Below are positions 1 through 11,958 of a stretch of DNA of 64,000 bases, piece by piece (the stretch's first letter is position 1; each line of letters begins with the position of its first letter). The stretch spans positions 930,001-994,000 of the forward strand of contig JAJQJQ010000058.1 in NCBI GenBank assembly GCA_028622995.1, in the 5' to 3' direction. This stretch comes from Panagrolaimus kolymaensis. Lineage: Eukaryota > Nematoda > Chromadorea > Rhabditida > Panagrolaimidae. The notes under the pieces are model-generated. The model did no database searches, was not told the origin of the DNA, and saw only the letters and a program-made list of their open reading frames with translations. A program made the position numbers and the translations under genes.

Positions 1-361
1 AGAGTTACTTGCAACGCACCACGCATTTCAGCCGGACATAGGCATAGAAAGGCGATTAAAACAGCAGTGAAATGGAACAAAAAATGAAGGGATGTATTGT
101 CGTCAGTGTTTTGCGTAATTGCGCTTCGCATTTTGCGTAATTACGCCTGTTTTTTGGACTTCCCCAAATTACGCGTAATTCGAAAGTAGAAGTCGTCAAC
201 AAATTTACAACAAAAAAAAATGTGAAAGACGACAACCAACGTTTCAAAAATTGCGCAGCTCCAAAAAAAGTCGCCACTTGTTATCATCTTTTTTTGTATG
301 TAAATTATATATCATTCATTTTTAAAGCTTTTGTCTTTACGCTTTACTTTACGCTTTAACA
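1..361. other. Upstream region with palindromic GCGTAATT motifs
   Basis: No convincing gene. At about 113-185 the sequence GCGTAATT or its near-palindromes recur (TTGCGTAATTGCGC, TTGCGTAATTACGC, AATTACGCGTAATT), which is unusual in such AT-rich DNA and lies just upstream of the BED zinc-finger ORF. The first ~55 bases (TTGCAACGCA, CATTTCAGCCGGACA) are repeated in altered form near 2235-2265. A regulatory role is inference only. Confidence 0.35.
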
Positions 362-844
362 ATGCCGTCGAAATATGATGATTATTTTTCAAAAACAGAT
401 GATAACTGCTGGAAATGTAAAAGATGCGGGTTTAAAACCGCTAAAATTAAAGGTACTTCAACTTCAACTAGAAAATTTCATATGGAGAAAAATCATAATA
501 AAGAATTCTTTGAAATAATCACCAATAGTGGTGAAGCAAGTTCATCAGCACCACCTGCAAAGAATCGAACAACCAAACAACAACAATGGCAGCAACAAGA
601 TGATGGTTTGCTACTTCAAAATCATTTTGAACCCTTTTCATTTTCCGATTCGCATCACCAAGAAAATGAAAATAATGGTAGAAAACGTAAAAGTCCTTCA
701 AATTCTTTAGAAGTAGTAGCGGTACAAAGTGGACCGCCAATGAAAACGGAAAAATCATCTTCGCCACCAACAAATTCGGCTTCAGTGGATTTTTCATTTC
801 CATCAAGCATGACTTTTTTAGAAAGTTTATTAGAAAATGGTTAG
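362..844 (+). CDS. BED-type zinc-finger protein
   Basis: A single open frame of 160 residues. The N-terminal ~45 residues carry a BED-finger pattern: aromatic residues, then CWKCKRCGF (C-x2-C), a TSTSTRKFHMEKNH stretch giving the H-x4-H pair, and spacing normal for the fold. BED fingers bind DNA and occur in hAT-type transposases and in chromatin proteins domesticated from them. The rest is low complexity (Gln-rich at about 73-80, Ser/Pro-rich later) with a basic GRKRKSP stretch that may be a nuclear signal; no transposase catalytic domain follows. The reading ends in TAG. It could be a stand-alone regulator or the 5' exon of a longer gene; I saw no convincing downstream exon before the inverted repeat. 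Confidence 0.6.
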   Translation: MPSKYDDYFSKTDDNCWKCKRCGFKTAKIKGTSTSTRKFHMEKNHNKEFFEIITNSGEASSSAPPAKNRTTKQQQWQQQDDGLLLQNHFEPFSFSDSHHQENENNGRKRKSPSNSLEVVAVQSGPPMKTEKSSSPPTNSASVDFSFPSSMTFLESLLENG

Positions 845-963
845 TTTTTTTCCCTTTGAATTTTTTGAGGAATCCCCAAATGCGAAAAAGCAAAGAACGT
901 CTATATACAAAGGTTTGTAAAAAAATAAACTATCGATGGATTTAGCAAAACTATTTTTTGTTA

Positions 964-2041
964 TTTTAAGAGAGACTCTACGAGTAAATTTAAAGATTTT
1001 CGAAGTCGGCGGAACAAAATTTTTTTTTATTTTTTTCTGTTTTCACAAATCGGTTCTAAAAAATATTTAAAAATTATTGGCGACAAGCTTTTTCTCAAAA
1101 AAGTGAGCAGGATATGCTAATTTTTTATATTGAAGTTGAAACCATGCATTAATTTCAAAAATTCAGCTAAATTCACCCATGAAGTATAAAAATTTGATTT
1201 TTATCCAATATTATGTAATAGATTGCGGGCTAATTTATGGTGTATACAATATATTTTTATGTACTGCAAAAATCTTATTAAAAATCGATTTGAAAAGTTC
1301 AAAGTCGTGTAACTTTTGATCTGTAACACGGACCCGGGCAGAGAAAAATACCCAAAAAATCCCCAGAATCTCCTCTATTTTATGGGCAAAAAATTAAAAT
1401 TTTGGAGCTACGGGGATTCTCGAGCCATAATTAAATGTGCGCGAAACCCCATTTTTAACGAGGAAAATGGAGTTTCTCACTTTCCTACTTTGGTTTTTGG
1501 CATTATGTTCAAATTGTTTTCATTGATGAAGAAAAGTGAGAAACTCCATTTTCCTCGTTAAAAATGGGGTTTCGCGCACATTTAATTATGGCTCGAGAAT
1601 CCCCGTAGCTCCAAAATTTTAATTTTTTGCCCATAAAATAGAGGAGATTCTGGGGATTTTTTGGGTATTTTTCTCTGCCCGGGTCCGTGTTACAGATCAA
1701 AAGTTACACGACTTTGAACTTTTCAAATCGATTTTTAATAAGATTTTTGCAGTACATAAAAATATATTGTATACACCATAAATTAGCCCGCAATCTATTA
1801 CATAATATTGGATAAAAATCAAATTTTTATACTTCATGGGTGAATTTAGCTGAATTTTTGAAGTTAATGCATGGTTTCAACTTCAATATAAAAAATTAGC
1901 ATATCCTGCTCACTTTTTGAGAAAAAGCTTGTCGCCAATAATTTTTAAATATTTTTTAGAACCGATTGGTAAAGAAAAATAAAAAATAAAAAAAATTTTG
2001 TTCCGCCCGATTTGAATCAGCTCGCAGAACCTCTCTTAAAT
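964..2041. repeat. Long near-perfect inverted repeat (foldback element)
   Basis: Arms of about 515 bp at 964-1485 and 1530-2041 are reverse complements with few differences, around a ~44-base loop. Both arms therefore read the same open frame (MICNTDPGREKYPKN...) on opposite strands, which is a palindrome artefact and not a gene. Outer ends (TTTAAGAGAG...) are less well matched than the centre. It looks like a foldback/MITE-type element or a recent inverted duplication. A transcript would make a ~500 bp double-stranded hairpin. Confidence 0.85.
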
Positions 2042-2045
2042 CGAT

Positions 2046-3158
2046 TTTTTTTCATGGGTCAAAAATCTACAAAAAAATAAACTTCACTATCTTTCTTTCT
2101 TGTTTAGGGTTTTTTCTCTTTCTCGATTTTTTGTTGTTGTTGTTCTCTCTTCTTTTTTTGTCTATCTTTCACTTTTCTTTTATTTTTTCATACATACAAA
2201 CAAGCAAAAAATAGCAAAAGGCCAGCCAACGTTAGTTGCAACGCAAGCATTTCAGCCGGACAAATGCATTGAAAAGCAAGCGACCAAAGCATTTTCCTAT
2301 TCTTTTTTATCATTCTTTTTTTCCATTTCTCTGCTCTCTGCAACAACAAAAAAAAATGAAGCGGTGTGCTGTTGTCGTTTGTTTTTGTTTATTTCTTTAA
2401 AATTTTTGATGGGTTTAGAAATCATCGTTTAAAATAATATTTTTTTTGGTTTAATTTAGTTGCCAATTATTTCCTTTTCTAAAACTTTAATTTTTACTAA
2501 TTTTAAACATTTAAAAAATAATAACTTCTGATATTTTTGCAATACTTTTTATTTTATAACGGAAGTTTTTTTGCTCGAAAAAACATTAAAAAATTCCATA
2601 TCCCCGATTTTTTTCTTCAAAAGTCGCAAACTTTAGTCATTTTTACTAAGATTTCCGGCTTCAAAACATTTTTGGTGTGAGACCACGTGGATATTAAATT
2701 TATGACGCATTTTTAGCGGAAATCAAATGCTTTTTGCCCCTTTTTATAGCTTTGATTTTTTATGCTACATTAAAATTTTTCTATCCAATCCAAAACTTTT
2801 CTTTAAATTTTTATGATTTTATGATTTTTGTTTATTGAAGTGAACTCATAAGAAAATCACTTTCTTTCTTTTTTTCTTCCAAGTAAACTGACTTCCCACT
2901 TTTTTTTCATTTTCATTTTCCAAAAGAGGGCATTATAGATTATTTTTGTGTTTCAAAAATAGCCTCTAAACTCGCTTGTTTTTCTTATTTTAAAACTCTT
3001 TTTTTCTTCTTTCTTAAAAACAAGAATAAACAATTTTTTATCTGATTTTTTTATTTTTGTTTTTTTTAGTTCCTCGATCATCATCTTCAGTATCATCGTC
3101 GTCTCCAAATACAAATACAAATACAAATACAAACAATAATAATTTTTCCCCATACAAA
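2046..3158. other. Spacer and likely 5' leader of the NAD synthetase gene
   Basis: AT-rich and T-rich on the plus strand, with no convincing coding exon. It holds the altered copy of the window's first bases (about 2235-2390). A consensus acceptor (TTTTTTTAG) at about 3062-3069 precedes the first NAD synthetase exon and could receive a spliced leader or an upstream exon. Confidence 0.4.
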
Positions 3159-6100
3159 ATGTCAACTTCGAATGAAAATGAAAATGATAACAACAAGAAG
3201 GAAGGAGAAAACCCAGCCATGACTACGCCAGCCACGGAATTACAAAGAACAAATGAAGAAAAATTTGGTGTAATGAATGGCAAAATTTTATCTCAATTTA
3301 ATCGATATATGCGTGTTTCCGTTGTTGCACTTAATCAATGGGCAATGGATTTTGATGGAAATTTAAAAAGGGTTATTAAATGTAAGTTTTTTATTGAGAT
3401 TTTTCAAAATATGAAAAATTGAAAATTTCTGACAAAATTTTTTTTTTGGTTGTTCTTTTTGGTCTTCAGTAGAAGATAGTAAGCCAAAATTAACAATATT
3501 CTAAATTTTTTGATTACTATCTTTCAATTTTTTCCCTTAAAAATAGAAATAATATTTTCCAAATTTTTTAGCCGTCAATAGAGCCCATTCTGAGGGCTCC
3601 ACCATTCGTGTTGGTGTCGAACTTGAACTATCTGGATATTCATGCTTGGATCACTTTTTTGAAAAGGACACCGAAACTCATTGTTGGGAATCTTTGATAG
3701 AATTGCTAAAATTTTCTAAAGATTTAAATATGATTATTGTTACTGGAATGCCAGTTCGGTTCCGCGCTGCCATATATAATTGCATGGTTGTATTAGCTAA
3801 AGGCAAAGTAGTTTTAATTCATCCTAAAAATGCTATGTGCGACGATGACGTTTATCGAGAATCAAGATATTTTAAATCATGGAAACATGGTACTCAGCTT
3901 CAAATGTTTAATATTAAACAGCATGGAATTGATCAGGTACATAAAAAAAAAATTTTTTTCTTTCTCTCAAGAAGGAAGAAAGTAACTCATAATTGACAAG
4001 TTTTTACAAATTTGAGTTACTGTCATTTTTTGAAGATAGTAACTAATAAATGAATAGCCTGACCATATTTTCATTACTATCTTGCAAGGAAATGAGAGTA
4101 ACAAAAAGTTTTCAATATTTTTCGCTTTTTGATTACTCTCATTAAATTTAAAAAAACTCTTTAATGGGATAAATCATTTTTTTTCCAGGACGATGTTCCA
4201 TTTGGTCATGGCATTATTGAAACCTTGGATGGAATAAAAGTGGCAATAGAAATTTGTGAAGAAATGTGGGCTGCCCAATCCCCATCAGTTTTATGGGCTT
4301 TGAATGGCGTGGATATTATTTGCAATGGCTCTGCAAGTCATCACGTCCTAGGAAAATCTGCTAAACGCATTTGCCAACTTGTTCAAGATTTATCCACTAA
4401 ATTAGGAGGCGTTTATTTGTACAGTAATTTGCGTGGATTTGATGGAGATCGAATTTATTTTGATGGAATGTCCTCAATTGTACAAAATGGAAAAATTTAT
4501 AAACAAATTAATCAATTTGATTTGGAAGATGTTGTAAGTTTTTAAAAAAAAACTTGAAATTTTATTTAAAATTTTTTTTGTCTCGAATAGAAGATAGTAA
4601 CAAAAATTTGGGAATTATTATTACTTTTTTGTTACTATCATTAATTTTTCTAAAAATGCGTAAAAACATTTATTTTTTATTTTTAGACAGTCGAATCCGC
4701 CCTTCTTGATTTAAATAAAAGTGCAACATATCGAACTAAAATAGCAAGTTTGGGTGAACTTTCAAGTCGAGCAGCTTTACTTCCAACCATCCCTGCCAAT
4801 ATTGAAGTGATTCAACCTCATGATAATCATCTCGATGTTCCATATCATCCAGAATTTATGAATGAACGAGAAGAAATATTTCATGCTCCTCCAGCATATT
4901 TATGGCATTATCTACGTCGATCCACTGCAGCAGGATATTTCTTGCCACTTTCAGGTGGAGCTGATAGTGGAGCCGTTGCAGCTATAGTTTATTTAATGTG
5001 TGAAAAAGTTTGTAAAGCTGTTAAAAGCTATAAAGAAAAAGGTAAGAAATACTTTAAATATTTGTAATCAAAAAATAGAGAAATTACAAAACTTTTTGTC
5101 TTTCGAATAAAAATTGATAGTAATCCAACTTTGAGAAATATTTACAAATTTTCCTTACTGTCAGTGAAAGTAACTAAATTTTGGTGACTATTGCCAATTT
5201 TTGTGTACTATCAAAATAATAGTAATCATATTTTGACAATTTTTCACAAACTTTTATTACTATCGTTTTTATTTGTTTCAGGAATTCCCCTTGATGAATC
5301 ACTTTATTTCCAAGGCAAACCGATTGAAGAAACAGATCCTAAAAAACTTGCTTCCCGTTTATTTTACACTTGCTATATGAAATCTCAAAATTCTTCCAAA
5401 GACACCGAAGATCGAGCGAAGGCAGTTGCGGAATGCATAGGAGCAAATTTTAGTGTTCAATCCATTGATGACACAACTGAATCATTAAAAAATACTTTTT
5501 CCAAAGCTCATGAAATTAAGCTTTCTTTTGATCATCCCGATTATCGAGCTCGAATAGCATTGGAAAATATTCAAGCTCGAGCTCGAATGGTTTTAGCGTA
5601 TATGAATGCTCAAATGTTACCCGTGGTTCATGGGCTTCAAGGCACTTTACTCGTTTTGAGTTCATCAAATGTTGATGAAAGTTTAGTTGGATATTTAACT
5701 AAATATGATTGCTCTTCAGCTGATATCAATCCCATTGGATCGATTAATAAAATTGATTTAAAGCAATTTTTACAAGATTTTGCTGATAAAGGTCATGAAC
5801 CTTTCCATGCGTAAGTTTATTTTTTGAAATCATTTTAAAAATCGTTTTCTTAGCTTAAAAAATTTATTGTTTTTTTTAACTCAGGAAATTAGGTTTTTTC
5901 GATTTGTCTAAAAAATGGTTTTCGGAATGAGATTTTTTTGTTTTCTGCAATAAATTTTTTTTTTATTTTTCTTCCCGACAATAATAACCTTTAAAAAAAA
6001 TAAGCTAAATTTTTTTTTGAGATCTTATTTTCGGTTTTTTTTTAAAATTAAAATTAAGTGTTTTGTTCAATCAAATTTTTTGAATTTTATTTTTTTAAAA

Positions 6101-6587
6101 CTTTTTTATCTCCAAATTTTTTTAGTATTGTTGGTGCCAAACCCTCCGCAGAACTTAAACCAATGGCAATGGGAGAAAGTCCACAAACGGATGAGGAAGA
6201 TATTGGAATTACTTATGCTCAACTCCATGAAATTGGTTTACTTCGAAAACCAGGATATTATGGAATTTTCAGTACTTTCTTCCAACTTGTTTCAAAATGG
6301 AATAAAACTCCACCCACGGATGTAAGTTTTTTCCCGCCAAAAAAATCAGTTGTCTCAAATTTTTTTTTTTATAAAAAATAAATTTTTAGATTGTTGAAAT
6401 TGTAATTAATTTCTTTACAAGATATATGCGAAGTCGACATAAGGCTACAGTTTCCACTCCTGCTCTTGTTTCCAATATTTATTGCGTGGATGATCAACGA
6501 ACCGATCATCGACCATTTGTTTATCCATCCATGACTTATCAATTTGAGCGTTTACGAGATATTGCAAGAAAAATGATGGAAAAATAA
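3159..6587 (+). CDS. qns-1: Glutamine-dependent NAD(+) synthetase
   Basis: Makes NAD from deamido-NAD using ATP and glutamine-derived ammonia, the last step of NAD synthesis, in the cytosol. Seven exons join in phase: 3159-3381, 3572-3936, 4189-4533, 4687-5041, 5282-5810, 6126-6321, 6390-6587 (736 residues; 698 if translation starts at 3273, where similarity begins). The N-terminal nitrilase-type glutaminase shows RVSVVALNQWAMDF, the Glu in VGVELELSG, the Lys region KVVLIHPKN and the nucleophile Cys in EICEEMW. The C-terminal synthetase shows the ATP loop SGGADSGAVA, LLVLSSSNVDESL and KYDCSSADINPIG. Length matches animal NADSYN1 (about 700). A hexamer repeat (ACAAAT) encodes an Asn/Thr run upstream of the chosen Met. 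Four introns share odd hairpin motifs (see findings). Confidence 0.95.
3382..5281 (+). repeat. Recurrent GATAGTAAC/GTTACTATC inverted motifs in introns 1-4
   Basis: The same word and its complement recur within four consecutive introns of the NAD synthetase gene: AGAAGATAGTAAG ~3470 with GATTACTATCTTTC ~3511; GAAGATAGTAAC ~4035 with ATTACTATCTTGC ~4074, and GAGAGTAAC ~4092 with GATTACTCTC ~4130; GAAGATAGTAAC ~4590 with GTTACTATC ~4631; GATAGTAAT ~5113, TACTATCAAAATAATAGTA ~5204 and ATTACTATCG ~5257. Introns 5 and 6 lack them. Confidence 0.75.
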
Positions 6588-7218
6588 TTACTATTCATTT
6601 CTTAGTTTTGTATATTTTATTTTAGTTTTTTCTATTTTAACTGTAAAATGTTCCATTTTCAAAAAATGTATTTTAGAAATAAATTTTTTAAAATGAAAAT
6701 TAATTCATTTTTATTAAATGTCTTTTTCAAAGCACTGTAAGAAAAGAAACAACAAGGAACAACGAAAACAAATCAATCGAATGTTTTAGAATGTTTAAGC
6801 AAAAAATTGCCATTCAAAAACAACAACGACATACATATGTCATTTCGATCGATTAGAAAAAAAAAGGATTATTATTTCTTTTTTCGGCGCAGATGTAATT
6901 TTTTTCTATTGAAAAAGCAAGTCATAACAAAAATAAAACTATAAAATCTAAGAAATCAACGACAAGAAATTTGAAATGATTAGAGTAAAAAGAATTTACT
7001 TAAAGTGACCTTGAGACAAACCAACTAAAAATCGTTTACATTCAAAATGTAAACCAAATTGAAAGTGTATAAAAAAAAGTATTCTAAAAGAATTTGCTCA
7101 AGTTAGAAAAGCTGGGAAGAATAAAAGCAAAAAATACTCAAATTTAAAGAAGTCATAGATAAAAATCAGTTTTACTTTGAAGTAAATCTTTAAATTGTAC
7201 AGGCAAAGATCGTCTATT
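6588..7218. other. Intergenic, 3' flank of the NAD synthetase gene
   Basis: No coding exon seen. An AATAAA-containing stretch near 6675-6685 is a plausible polyadenylation signal for the NAD synthetase transcript. Confidence 0.4.
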
Positions 7219-7616
7219 TTAGAAAATTTTCCAAGCGGCCCAAAGATTGTAAGTTCCTAAATTCATTTTTTCTGTCCATTCCCATTTCAAATAATCATCG
7301 TAAAAAATTCCTGTCTTTTGATTTGTTAATTGAACAGGAAGCACATGCGTTTGATTAATTAAGTGAGGCTCGATAGCCTGAATCATACAAGATTAAATGC
7401 TCCGAATTCCATTGGAGTTCATCAGTTTTATCAGAACCACGCCTGTCGTTTGTTAATTGGCGTGGTTTGAGTTTATCAAGCGTTTGCGGTTCCATCGTTT
7501 TATCATTGATGACTCATGAACTAGAACTTCATCAGACCAAACATGATAAAAGACAGAAATAAGAATTACGCAACTTTCATTATTCCTGAGGTCTTTAATT
7601 TTTCTATTTTGTCGGT
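7219..7616 (-). pseudogene. GIY-YIG (LEM-3/ANKLE1-type) nuclease fragment
   Basis: Reading the minus strand from 7616, a decayed copy of the last exon of the nuclease gene at 32-35 kb can be followed. KIKDLRNNES and LVHESSMI match RRIKELWNSGEG and EIHEASMIQ of the better copy; after stops, MIQAIEP, LTNQKTGIFYDDYLKWEW and NLGTYNLWAAWK match its end. The preceding intron end (TATTTTGTTCGA..TTTAG) is shared too. Between the two halves lies ~120 bp of extra sequence holding a 9-bp perfect inverted repeat (AACCACGCC/GGCGTGGTT, 7435-7467). No N-terminal exons were found nearby. LTNQKxG is a family signature in ANKLE1-type nucleases. Confidence 0.7.
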
Positions 7617-7639
7617 CTAAATTTTATCGAACAAAATAG

Positions 7640-8993
7640 AGAATCATTAAACAAAAAATTAACAAAAAAACGTTTAAAATATTCAAAAAAATCATTTAAT
7701 ATTGGAAAGCAAAATAAATAAAGCAACCAAAGTTCATCAAAAGGAAAATTTTTTGCGATACTAACAACGTTCTTTCGAAATTCTAATATGAAAGAATGTT
7801 TTTTTTATTCGTTCGAACAAAGACATTGGAAAAAAGACTAGTTTAGTTCTTTGTATACACTGGAAATTCACGTGAATAGTTAATGTGCTTTATAAAATGA
7901 ATCATTCGTTTGTTCGCTGATACTTTTTTTTAAAGAAATTGAGAATATGCGTTTTGTAAGTTTTAATCGTTGGCATTTTAATGGTTGCATTCCCTATCTT
8001 CTTTTTTTTTGCCGAGTTTGCGCGATAAACGAAAAAAAAATATGCAAAAAAAATGACAAAACAAATATACTCTTCAATGATGGCCATCGATGACGAAGTT
8101 GTTGATTACTCAAAATGAATAAGTTTTTTATGACGAATTTTTTGTTTTAAAGATTCGTTTAACTCAGTCAATAATATTATACTTTTACAGTATTGCCTTT
8201 TACAATATATGGTATTTAAAAAAAATTATGATAACAAAATGAAAATACATTTCCCTTGAAAAAAAACTTAAAAAAAGATTTTTTAAACTGTATTTCTAAA
8301 TAACATACTTTTTGTTTTAAAAAGTGAAATGTATACAGTATTTTTTTTCTTCTTCTATAAGTTCAGCGTTAATAAATCCGTGGGTTTAATAATACATATA
8401 TCTAAAAACTTTCTTTCTTTTTAAAACTTTTTTCAAAAGTTATTTTCTAAAAAGGAATAAACAATAATTATATAGAATTTGTTAGACATTCTTTGTTGGT
8501 AAATATTTATTTTTCTTTGAAAGCTAAGAAAATAATAATACATTATTAGACAAGGTTTTTAAAAGGTTATTTGGGGAAAAATTAAACAAATAATAATTAA
8601 ATAAATACATAAATATAAAATTAAATTAAATTTTGTTGCTAAATAATTTTTGTTTCACTGAAAATTCAAATAAATACTATATTTTGAAAACTTATTTTTT
8701 TAAAGGTTATATTATGATACTTAGAAAGCAATAATGACCATAAAATAAATAAATAAATAAATAATTATATAGACTAATGTGTAATTTTTCACCGGCTTTT
8801 TTTTATGGAGTTCAAAAAGTCATTCTTTTTTTCCTTTTAAATACAAAAGTAAAAACACATTTTTTTATTCATTAATTTTTTATTATCAAAACTTTGGTCG
8901 TAAAATACATACTTTCGACAATAACGTTTCAGAAACAAATTTTTTTAAGACCAAACACAATTTATTTTTTGTATTATAAATTTCCAACGAATT
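7640..8993. other. Intergenic, AT-rich with AAAT microsatellite
   Basis: No gene supported. A short (AAAT)n run sits at about 8741-8765. The short open frames here have no family resemblance and low-complexity composition. Confidence 0.4.
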
Positions 8994-10516
8994 ATGGCGG
9001 GAAAAAATGATATAAATAAATTTGTTTGCACTATTAATGAAAATAAAATGGATTATATCGATGATGGATTTCGATGTTTTTTGGCTAAACTTTTTTTCTT
9101 TCTTGTTGATATAAATTTTCATTATATTTGCATTGCAATTTTGGTTCTCGTAATTTTAATATCAATTTTTGGGAGGATTAAAGAAAATTATAAATGGTTT
9201 ATTTTAAATCAAGCTATTTGGGATTTAGTTGTAATTTATCAAAGTATTTGTCGTGGACAAGGTCAAGGGTGTATTTATGATTTCATTGAAAATGCTTTTA
9301 TTGATTCTTATATTCAAGCTAATACATATTGCTCTTTATTACTCTTATCATTTTCACGATTTTTGTGTTTATATTTTACTCGAATTTATGAAAAACTCAC
9401 TAAAGGTCGAAGAATTTTTTATACCATATTTATTTTTAATTTTATATGCTTTATTGTTCACATTGATGGAGTACTTTATACTTTAAGGTAGGTGGTGCCA
9501 GAGACAAAATGCAACAAAAAAAAATATGACGGTACTCACAAACACAACACTTATTATCCTTCGAAGATCGAACATTTCTTCGCCAGTCACTGTCGTCCAC
9601 TTAGATTTTCTTACCATAAAAGTTTCACTTACATTAATTAGTTCTTCAATTTCGAAATCTTTATAAATTTGAAAACTTATCTAAAAAAACGTATTGAAAT
9701 CTAAGATTCCATATTTTCTATTATACATACATTTTTTGAATTTGTATCGTAGATTCTAATTATTTTTTTTTTGTCAAAAAATTAAAATTTCTTAAATACA
9801 TATTATTTTTTTTAAGTAACCAAAGAAGCGATGATTTGGAAGTCAAATTTAGAGCATATATAAAAGCTCAAAAATTTACAAATATTACTTCTTATAATTC
9901 TTATGATGCATTTCAATCAAAAGATTTTTTATGGATGTTTATAAATATTTTATATGGAATTTTTTCATTTATTTCATTTTTAAAGCCACCAATATCTTTA
10001 TTTATATCATTTTTTTCTGCAATAATGTTAATTTATCGAATTGGAAAACAAGCTAAATTTCAATCCAAACATAATCGAAAGGATTTTATTAATTCCCTTC
10101 GAATTACAATTGTTATTGGTTTACAAAGTTTTATAACAATTTTTATATTTATTATTGAATTTTTTAAATATTTTGAAGAAATTTTATCTCGAGTTTTTTA
10201 TAAAGCATTAATTACAAATGTTGATTATTTTGATAATTGTGATTTTTGTGTAAAAATTCCACTTCCTATATGGTTTAATGGGGAATATGGCCTTGCTTCA
10301 AATATCATTCATCTAGTTATAATTCAATTAAGAATTTTTATTGAAGCCATCATAGTTTTATGCATTATGGCTGGATATCGAGAAGCTATATTTGATTTAT
10401 TTAAATATATTTATAAAATATTTATAAGAAATCCTAAAAGCACTTCTAAAGTATTTATTATAACTCCAATGTTGTCATCTACGGTTAAAGAAACCCAAAT
10501 ACGCAGCCTCCATTGA
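8994..10516 (+). CDS. Serpentine (7TM) receptor, chemoreceptor-like
   Basis: Two exons, 8994-9487 and 9817-10516, join in phase 2 to give 397 residues. Several hydrophobic helices are clear: FHYICIAILVLVILISIF (about residue 42), the TM3-like CSLLLLSFSRFLCLYFTRIYE with its Arg where receptors of this kind carry a DRY-like triplet, IFYTIFIFNFICFIVHI, then four more in exon 2, ending LRIFIEAIIVLCIMAGY. A basic loop (GKQAKFQSKHNRKD) separates two of them. This is the organisation of nematode chemosensory GPCRs, but I cannot assign a str/sr subfamily. The true start could be 8994 or the next Met at 9048. The intron between exons is 329 bp. Confidence 0.7.
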
Positions 10517-11958
10517 TATGTCGTCAGTTTCCATTGTTCTTTCTAGATTTTGCAAAAAAATAAATAAATATTGTAAAAAAGGCAAAATCATTTTTGCCTA
10601 TCAATCAAAAGTTATCTTTAAATAAAAATAATTAACCATATACATACTTCACTATCGTCCATCAAAAAAATGCACCTAAATTCCTCATTAAAAAAAGGAA
10701 ATTCTTTTTGAAAAAGGAACTTCAACAAAAAAATTGCAAGTTCATGGTTTTTTTTACCAAAGACGCGAAACAGAAAGCTTTTGATTCATTCATTCGTTGG
10801 TGCTGCATCTGATGTTTTTGTTTCTTCTCGATGATGTTGGGTATCAATGGATAGGAAATTTTTTGATAATTACATCATCATCGAACTCACCTTTCGAAAA
10901 TGCTGATCAGAGTTAGATATTCACTTTTAAACTTGAACCTTAGGTTTAATAAAACGACGTGGATTTTCTGAACTTTGGAGCTGATGTTGATGTTTGTGTG
11001 GGAGATTAAACTATCTGCCATGTCTCTTTGTCACCCTAAGTAACTTTAGAATTCAAAAAATGAAAACAAAAGAAAGGTTTTTATTGCTCTTTTTAATGTG
11101 AAATTGCTTAGCATTGCCGTGGCAATTATTCACTTGAATCTTCTTTTTCAGAGAGTTTAGTAATTTTGTGCCCGTTTTTCTCGTACTGGAAGGTCGTGTC
11201 TGATTTTTTTTCTGGTTTTTGATAAAAAAAAAGATATATTTACTGTATGCTAGCTTTTTTTCACAATGCTTGTATCAAGTTTTTGTTGGTAGCTAATTTT
11301 CAGTTACTTTGTTTTGGAGTATTTTTGATTACTTTACTACTCTATAAATTCATCTTCTTGTCCTCCAACCCTTACAACTTATTTTAGCGAGAACACTTGA
11401 ACATACCGTAGTTACTTTTTTTGACTGAGAATCCTTTTAAAAAGTTTTTCTTCTGATATAAATATATTTTACTTTAGTTTTCTCTTATTACAAGGTTGTC
11501 TCTGAATTTTAACTGTTAATTATTTTAAAAAAGTATTTACTTTCTTACCATATAACTCTTTTTTTGTCTTTTATTTTTGTAAAATTTGACATCAAATTTT
11601 TGGGACTAATTAAAAATGCCATTTTTCATTGTTTGGAGGATATACTAATTTTCTTCAAAAACCGCCTTTTATTTATATTTTAATTACAATAATTTTAATG
11701 AAACACCAAATTTTTTATGATCTAATTTTTTAAAAAGAATAAAGCAATTTGTAAAAAAAAAAAATTCTCAGCCATTTCAACTCTTTTTGTCTATTTTTCT
11801 CGTAAATCCATGATGAACAAAGCCTGCTAATTAATATTTTTTTTAATCATAACCAATTATTTTTAAAATTTATTTCCATTATCACTTCGATCACTTTAAA
11901 ATGAAAAGTTCATATTTTATCTTGTTAAAATTTTTAAATTTCTTTTATCGGCCCAAAT
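10517..11958. other. Intergenic
   Basis: About 1.4 kb with no exon I can support on either strand; presumably contains the promoter of the large mucin gene. Confidence 0.4.

Noticed and set aside
1316..1700. Identical open frames on both strands (MICNTDPGREKYP...)
   Set aside because: They arise because the foldback arms are reverse complements; no family resemblance, start context or splice structure.
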